A stretch of 9,378 nt of DNA, from assembly GCF_937875145.1 (NCBI RefSeq), contig NZ_CALNCS010000195.1, positions 1 to 9,378 on the forward strand, read 5' to 3'. Positions 5,853 through 9,378 of this stretch are shown in pieces. The notes beneath the pieces were generated by a model. It did no database searches and was not told the origin of the DNA. It saw only the letters and a program-made list of their open reading frames with translations. Position numbers and translations under genes: made by a program. Every line of letters begins with the position of its first letter. The first letter of the stretch is position 1. This DNA comes from Alkalibaculum bacchi. Lineage in GTDB: Bacteria; Bacillota; Clostridia; Eubacteriales; Alkalibacteraceae.

Positions 5853-6791
5853 ATGAAATTGGAGACGATTAATCACATAGCAATCATAGGAAAAGGCATG
5901 ATTGGGATTAGTTTAGCTGTGTTGTTTACGGGTAATGGCTATAGGACTACGGTACTTGCAAAAGATGCACATGTTGGAAAAAAACGATATGATACATATT
6001 ATAAAGATTTGTTAGAAAAGGGTTTAGTCACGGAAAAGCAAATTAAGGCATGTGCATCTTTACTGAATTTTACAGAAGAGTATAGTGATTTATCTGATGC
6101 TGATGTAATATTTGAATGCGTAATAGAGAAAAAAGAAGTAAAATATGCTGTCTACAATGAAATCGAAAAGCATTGTAAGCAATTTAAAGTTGTAGCTTCT
6201 ACGACCTCCGCATTATCATCTGAAGATTTAGCGGAAGGAATGATTCAAAAAGACAAACTGTTAGTAGCCCATCCTTGGAATCCACCTCATCTTGTACCAT
6301 GTGTAGAAGTTGTAAAAAGTCCGTATACCAGCGATGAAACGATTAGAGTTATTGTGGAGTTTTTAGAATCTGTAGGTAGAGAAGTAGCAGTGATGATGAA
6401 AGATGCACCTGGTTTTATTGGAAATCGCCTTCAACATGCATTGTACAGAGAAGCAGTTTATATGGTAGAGCAAGGGATTGCTTCTCCAGAAGATATAGAT
6501 AAAACGTTAAGGTCTAGTTTTATACCTAGGTACACTTCTATTGGCTTATTTGAACACTTTGATTACGCAGGGCTAGATATGATTGTAAGCATTGAAGATT
6601 ACCTTTTTCCAACACTATGTAATGCAGAAACGACACAAGATTACATAAGAACTCGCCATGATGCAGGAGATTTAGGGTATAAGACCGGAAAAGGTGTCTA
6701 TGACTGGACGAAGAAAGACATTGAAGATTTCAGAAAAAGAGCTAGCGCACCTTATTTGAATATTTTTAACTGGATTTTGCCAGAAGAATAG
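5853..6791 (+). CDS. 3-hydroxyacyl-CoA / lambda-crystallin-type NAD-dependent dehydrogenase
   Basis: This 312-residue protein has the two-domain layout of the 3-hydroxyacyl-CoA dehydrogenase superfamily, which oxidises a 3-hydroxy substrate with NAD. The N-terminal Rossmann fold carries GKGMIG (13-18). The catalytic region has STTS (116-119), His140 in AHPWNPPHLVPCVEVV and Glu152. PGFIGNRLQHAL (186-197, Asn191) begins the helical C-terminal domain, which ends in LGYKTGKGVYDW. The HPxNPPHLxPxVEVV version of the motif is closer to lambda-crystallin/L-gulonate and carnitine dehydrogenases than to the HFFNP of 3-hydroxybutyryl-CoA dehydrogenase, so the substrate may be a free hydroxy acid. The start follows AGGGGG with 6-nt spacing. 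The gene has its own promoter and terminator and shares an upstream box with the acoA-like operon. The substrate is unknown. Confidence 0.85.
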   Translation: MKLETINHIAIIGKGMIGISLAVLFTGNGYRTTVLAKDAHVGKKRYDTYYKDLLEKGLVTEKQIKACASLLNFTEEYSDLSDADVIFECVIEKKEVKYAVYNEIEKHCKQFKVVASTTSALSSEDLAEGMIQKDKLLVAHPWNPPHLVPCVEVVKSPYTSDETIRVIVEFLESVGREVAVMMKDAPGFIGNRLQHALYREAVYMVEQGIASPEDIDKTLRSSFIPRYTSIGLFEHFDYAGLDMIVSIEDYLFPTLCNAETTQDYIRTRHDAGDLGYKTGKGVYDWTKKDIEDFRKRASAPYLNIFNWILPEE

Positions 6792-6801
6792 TAGTTAGTA
6801 T

Positions 6802-6839
6802 AAAAACCTCCTAACGTAATCTAGCGTTAGGAGGTTTTT
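6802..6839 (+). terminator. Intrinsic terminator of the dehydrogenase gene
   Basis: AAAAACCTCCTAACG (6802-6816) and CGTTAGGAGGTTTTT (6825-6839) form a perfect 15-bp stem around an 8-nt loop, ending in five T. It starts 10 nt after the stop codon and is symmetrical enough to work in both directions. Confidence 0.93.
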
Positions 6840-6866
6840 GGTAAGTATACATTAAATACTAACGAT

Positions 6867-6950
6867 TATCGATTAAATTTAAAATGTTGGCTTAAATTGT
6901 AAATTATATGGTATAATATATATTCAAATGCATTTATATCATTACATTTG
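6867..6950 (+). promoter_or_regulatory. gntR promoter region with weak box copy C and CAAATG/CATTTG repeat
   Basis: TATAAT (6912-6917), preceded by TGG as an extended -10, with TTGGCT (6887-6892) as a poor -35 at 19 bp, is the best promoter. Positions 6867-6887 match the shared 21-nt box at 16 of 21 positions, including the full ATCGATTA core (6868-6875). At the expected transcript start, CAAATG (6925-6930) and CATTTG (6945-6950) form an inverted repeat, a possible autoregulatory operator. Further down, ATACT/AGTAT (6967-6971/6978-6982) is a weaker repeat. Confidence 0.45.
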
Positions 6951-7056
6951 TATAACGGAATTAGCAATACTATAGAGAGTATAGAAAGGCTCAAATAGTT
7001 ATTTTCTACTATCTCACTTATGGATAATGAATGATTAAGGACACAGGAGGATTGTA

Positions 7057-7728
7057 ATGGAAGAGATGGGAATAAGACCTTTGCTCAAAGAGCGAACATT
7101 ATATCGGGATGAAATCTACGAATATATGAAAAATGCAATTATAAATAGAGTATTAAAACCTGGTGAGAGAATTGTCGAGACGAAGTGGGCAAGAGATCTG
7201 GGGGTGTCTCAATCACCTGTAAGAGAAGCGATTCGAGAACTAGAGATGGTTGGTTTAGTTGAGAATAAACCTTTCTATGGTACATTTGTCAGGGAAATCA
7301 CGGCTAAAGAAGTAGTGGATGCTTATGAAGTCCGTATTAGTCTAGAGATTCTTGGTATTAGAGAAGCTGTTAAGCTTATTACAGATGAAAAGTTAGCTAA
7401 AATTAAGACAACAATAGACGAAATGAAAAAAGCATCAGAAGATGGTGATAAGTACCTTTTTATTGAAAAAAATGCGTCTTTTCATCAACAAATTATTGAG
7501 TCCTCTGGTAATGATATGTTATTAAAATTGTGGAAACAATGTAATATTATAGAATGGACACATCTTAGTACTAATATATCGTCAAAAACATTGCTCAATC
7601 TAGCAGATCGACATGATGATGTCTATGAAGCTATAGTAGAGAGAGATGAAGAGAAGGCAGTTAGAAGGGTTCGTGCTCATATAGAGGAATTAAGAGATGA
7701 GGCAAAAAAGAATTTAGCAGATAGTTAG
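7057..7728 (+). CDS. GntR-family transcriptional regulator, FCD (FadR) subfamily
   Basis: The 223-residue protein has an N-terminal winged helix-turn-helix (about 15-80) with the GntR signature PGERIVETKWARDLGVSQSPVREAIRELE cut across 35-63 and a wing at FYGTFVRE. Residues 85-215 are an all-helical FCD ligand domain. Candidate metal or ligand residues are Asp88 in VVDAYEVRISLE, His143 in SFHQQII, His186 in DRHDDVYEAI and His208 in RAHIEE, the usual FCD pattern. FCD regulators sense organic acids and usually repress nearby catabolic genes. The gene lies between the dehydrogenase and the acoA-like operon, both of which carry an identical 21-nt promoter box, so it is the natural candidate for binding it. 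The start follows AGGAGG (7045-7050) with 6-nt spacing. The effector is unknown. Confidence 0.92.
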   Translation: MEEMGIRPLLKERTLYRDEIYEYMKNAIINRVLKPGERIVETKWARDLGVSQSPVREAIRELEMVGLVENKPFYGTFVREITAKEVVDAYEVRISLEILGIREAVKLITDEKLAKIKTTIDEMKKASEDGDKYLFIEKNASFHQQIIESSGNDMLLKLWKQCNIIEWTHLSTNISSKTLLNLADRHDDVYEAIVERDEEKAVRRVRAHIEELRDEAKKNLADS

Positions 7729-7735
7729 TTGAATT

Positions 7736-7770
7736 AAAAGGGTTATCTATATATTAGACAGCCCTTTTTT
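7736..7770 (+). terminator. Intrinsic terminator of the gntR gene
   Basis: AAAAGGG (7736-7742) pairs with CCCTTTT (7762-7768). The stem continues inward through TTATCTA against TAGACAG with one mismatch and one wobble, around a short TATAT loop, and is followed by a six-T tract. It starts 7 nt after the stop codon. The group IIC intron fragment begins right after its T-tract. Confidence 0.9.
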
Positions 7771-7771
7771 A

Positions 7772-7895
7772 GTGTGCACCAGCATGGGCGCAATATAAAG
7801 GGTGAAAGTGCGGGTATGCATTTTTAGTAGGAAATACATAGCTAAGCACAAAAGTGTTCGTTGTGAGGTGGAAGCTAAAGAAAGTCAGCGCTTTA
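7772..7895 (+). mobile_element. Decayed 5' fragment of a group IIC intron (domain I)
   Basis: From 7772 the sequence GTGTGCACCAGCATGGGCGC, then AAAGGGTGAAAGTG (7797-7810), a variable stretch, AAGTGTTCGTTGTGAGGTGG (7852-7871) and AAGCTAAAGAAAGTC follow in order the conserved 5' end of bacterial group IIC introns. Known members, as I recall them, start GTGTGCCC(A/G)GCATGGG, then have AGGGTGAGAGT, GGGTGTCCGT and ATGGAATCTGAAGGAAGC. Several conserved bases have drifted. There is no reverse transcriptase frame and no domain V, so it is 3'-truncated and should be inactive. It begins immediately after the T-tract of an intrinsic terminator, the known target of class C introns. The 3' limit is approximate; weak similarity may reach about 7912. 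Confidence 0.75.
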
Positions 7896-7944
7896 TCTAC
7901 AAATGAAATGGAAAATAAAATGATCATTTCTCTTGATAAATTGA

Positions 7945-8000
7945 TTTACAGTTTAAAACATATATGATATATTAAACATAATCGATTATATATAATATAT
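7945..8000 (+). promoter_or_regulatory. acoA-like operon promoter with shared box, copy B
   Basis: TTTACA (7945-7950) and TATATT (7968-7973) with a 17-bp spacer are a plausible promoter. The box at 7980-8000 (A plus ATCGATTATATATAATATAT) would then start near +1, where a bound repressor would block polymerase. The box also contains TATAAT (7991-7996), which could be an alternative -10 with a poor -35. All 21 bases are identical to 5764-5784. Confidence 0.55.
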
Positions 8001-8032
8001 GAAAACTTATTATTTATGAAGGAGTGTGTATA

Positions 8033-8995
8033 ATGATTGATAAAAAACGATTGCTTTGGATTTACAAAAAAATGCAAGAAATAAGAAAATTCGAAGAGAA
8101 GGCATTGGAACTATTTGAGAAAGATAAGTTGAGAGGCTCTGTCCATCTCTATGTTGGGGAAGAAGCGGTAGCATCAACGGTTTGTTCTCTACTAACGGAT
8201 GCTGATTATATTACAAGTACTCATAGAGGACATGGTCACTGTATTGCAAAAGGCGCGGAGCTAGCACCTGCTCTTGCAGAACTTATGGGAAAATCCACTG
8301 GTTACTGTGGCGGTAGGGGAGGCTCTATGCATATTGCCGATGTGACAAAAGGAAACCTTGGTGCTAATGCTATTGTAGGTGGAGGTATGCCCATTGCAGT
8401 AGGAGGAGCTTTAGCTGCAAAACTAAGAGGTACAGATCAAGTTGCGGTTACGTTTTTTGGAGATGGAGCATCAAATGAAGGGACTTTTCATGAATCTCTA
8501 AACTTAGCATCTGTATGGAAACTTCCTGTGATTTTCGTATGCGAAAACAACGGTTATGGCATTTCTGTACCATTGTGGCAGAGTACTTCAGTAGAAGACA
8601 TTAGCCTTAGAGGTCAAGGATATAATATGCCAGCCTATACGGTTGACGGAAACGATGTCATAGCCATTAATGAAGTAGTAGAAATAGCTACAGAAAGAGC
8701 AAGAAAGGGAGAGGGACCTACTCTTATTGAATGCAAGACATACAGATGGCTTGGACACTGGACAGGAGATCCTCAAAATTACCGAACAAAAGATGAAATA
8801 GAAGCGTGGAAGAAAAAATGTCCTATTAAGAGACTAGAAGAATATATGATTTCAAATAATATTGCCACAGCAGAAGAACTGCAAGCAATTGAAAAACAAG
8901 CTATAGAAGACACGAACTATGCAGAAAAATTTGCGCTTGAGAGTCCATTTCCAGATGAGTCTACTGTAATGGATTACGTATTTTATGAAGGATAA
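8033..8995 (+). CDS. acoA: Thiamine-diphosphate-dependent dehydrogenase E1 alpha subunit (AcoA-like)
   Basis: This 320-residue protein is the alpha subunit of an alpha2beta2 TPP-dependent E1, of the acetoin dehydrogenase / pyruvate dehydrogenase E1 alpha type, which decarboxylates or cleaves its substrate and passes an acyl unit to a lipoyl E2. Visible motifs are HLYVGEEA (38-45), THRGHGH (63-69), GGRGGSMH (93-100) and the TPP/Mg motif from GDGASNEG (143-150) to ENN (171-173). The later loop YRWLGHWTGDPQNYR (237-251) has Trp where most relatives have Ser or His after GH. Length and lack of a long N-terminal extension favour AcoA over PdhA. The start is ATG 8033, eight bases after AAGGAG; the GTG at 8024 lies inside that ribosome binding site. 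A beta-subunit gene follows after 17 nt. The substrate (acetoin, pyruvate or another 2-oxo acid) is not settled. Confidence 0.88.
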   Translation: MIDKKRLLWIYKKMQEIRKFEEKALELFEKDKLRGSVHLYVGEEAVASTVCSLLTDADYITSTHRGHGHCIAKGAELAPALAELMGKSTGYCGGRGGSMHIADVTKGNLGANAIVGGGMPIAVGGALAAKLRGTDQVAVTFFGDGASNEGTFHESLNLASVWKLPVIFVCENNGYGISVPLWQSTSVEDISLRGQGYNMPAYTVDGNDVIAINEVVEIATERARKGEGPTLIECKTYRWLGHWTGDPQNYRTKDEIEAWKKKCPIKRLEEYMISNNIATAEELQAIEKQAIEDTNYAEKFALESPFPDESTVMDYVFYEG

Positions 8996-9012
8996 GGAAA
9001 GGGGATAGAACC

Positions 9013-9363
9013 ATGAGTAAAATGACATACGCAAAAGCAATAACTAAAGTCATAGCTGAAGAAATGAGACGAGACCATAGAATATTCCTAATGGGAGAAG
9101 ATGTAGCAGAGTTAGGCGGAGTGTTTGGCGTGACAAGAGGGCTCATCGATGAATTTGGCCCTGAGAGAATACGAAATACGCCAATTTCAGAAGCAGGATT
9201 TGTAGGTGCAGGCGTAGGTGCCGCCTTAGCAGGGATGAAACCAATCGTAGAACTAATGTATATGGATTTTACATATGTTGCAATGGATCAGATATTAAAC
9301 CAAGCAGCAAAAATTAGATATATGTACGGCGGAAAGGCAACCATGCCGCTAATCATTAGATGA
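9013..9363 (+). pseudogene. acoB: E1 beta subunit (AcoB-like), reading frame stops early
   Basis: The frame starts at ATG 9013 after AAGGGG (8999-9004). It encodes the N-terminal third of a transketolase-like E1 beta subunit, the partner of the upstream alpha subunit. Seen are MGEDVAELGG (27-36), the TPP-activating glutamate Glu60 in PISEAGFVGAGVGAALAGMKPIVE, and FTYVAMDQILNQAAKIRYMYGG (86-107), ending MPLIIR. A TGA at 9361-9363 then stops it at 116 codons, where family members run to about 325-340. The normal continuation is a Gly-rich segment, and none of the three frames in the last 18 bases shows it. The gene may be broken by a rearrangement or insertion whose other side is outside the window, or the contig end may be faulty. 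Function up to residue 116 is certain; intactness is not. Confidence 0.7.
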
Positions 9364-9378
9364 CAACAAAATATAAAT

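Noticed and set aside
5853..6791. Naming the dehydrogenase L-carnitine dehydrogenase or 3-hydroxybutyryl-CoA dehydrogenase
   Set aside because: The HPWNPP motif fits the lambda-crystallin/carnitine side of the family, but nothing in the window (no betaine or carnitine genes, no thiolase or crotonase) identifies the substrate.
9361..9363. TGA decoded as selenocysteine in the beta subunit
   Set aside because: The residue is not a redox site in this family, the residues after it do not resemble the family, and the window ends too soon to see any SECIS hairpin.
1..9378. CRISPR arrays, tRNA or rRNA genes, complete insertion sequences, defence genes
   Set aside because: No regularly spaced direct repeats, cloverleaf or rRNA-like segments, transposase frames or defence-type domains were seen on either strand.

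Overview
The window looks like chromosomal DNA from an anaerobic, low-GC Firmicute of the Clostridia, perhaps near Alkaliphilus or its relatives. Coding and intergenic DNA are AT-rich, ribosome binding sites are strong AGGAGG types, two genes (metF, lexA) start with TTG, nearly every transcription unit ends in an intrinsic terminator, and the SOS operators have the Gram-positive CGAAC-N4-GTTCG form. The genus is inference only.

Left part (1-3200): a membrane-anchored glycerophosphodiester phosphodiesterase (+), a cytosolic parvulin-type peptidyl-prolyl isomerase (-) and methylenetetrahydrofolate reductase metF (-). A degenerate CTAG-rich short repeat lies in opposite orientations before the first gene and between the isomerase and metF, so the pair brackets the phosphodiesterase and isomerase genes.

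Middle part (3200-5550): a compact SOS divergon. lexA (-) and a small membrane-anchored LysM protein of the YneA cell-division-suppressor type (+) share one intergenic region with two well-formed promoters and three LexA boxes. An EamA/DMT-family permease (-) converges on the LysM gene. Between these two lies a large foldable element with a perfect 15-bp stem enclosing 85 nt. It can act as a bidirectional terminator but has more structure than a terminator needs.

Right part (5550-9378): a probable catabolic locus. It contains a lambda-crystallin/3-hydroxyacyl-CoA-type NAD-dependent dehydrogenase, an FCD-type GntR regulator, and the start of an operon for a thiamine-diphosphate-dependent 2-oxo acid or acetoin dehydrogenase (AcoA-like alpha and AcoB-like beta). 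A 21-nt AT-rich box is repeated exactly in the promoter regions of the dehydrogenase and of the acoA-like operon, with a weaker copy upstream of the gntR gene, suggesting one small regulon. Immediately after the gntR terminator is a decayed 5' fragment of a group IIC intron, in the target position that intron class prefers. The beta-subunit frame stops after 116 codons, 15 nt before the window ends, and none of the three frames past the stop looks like the expected continuation.

Most of the window is conventional. The parts most worth following up are the shared 21-nt box and the pathway it may control, the intron remnant, the 4348-4462 folded element and the broken beta subunit. I did not find a clear new defence or mobile system.
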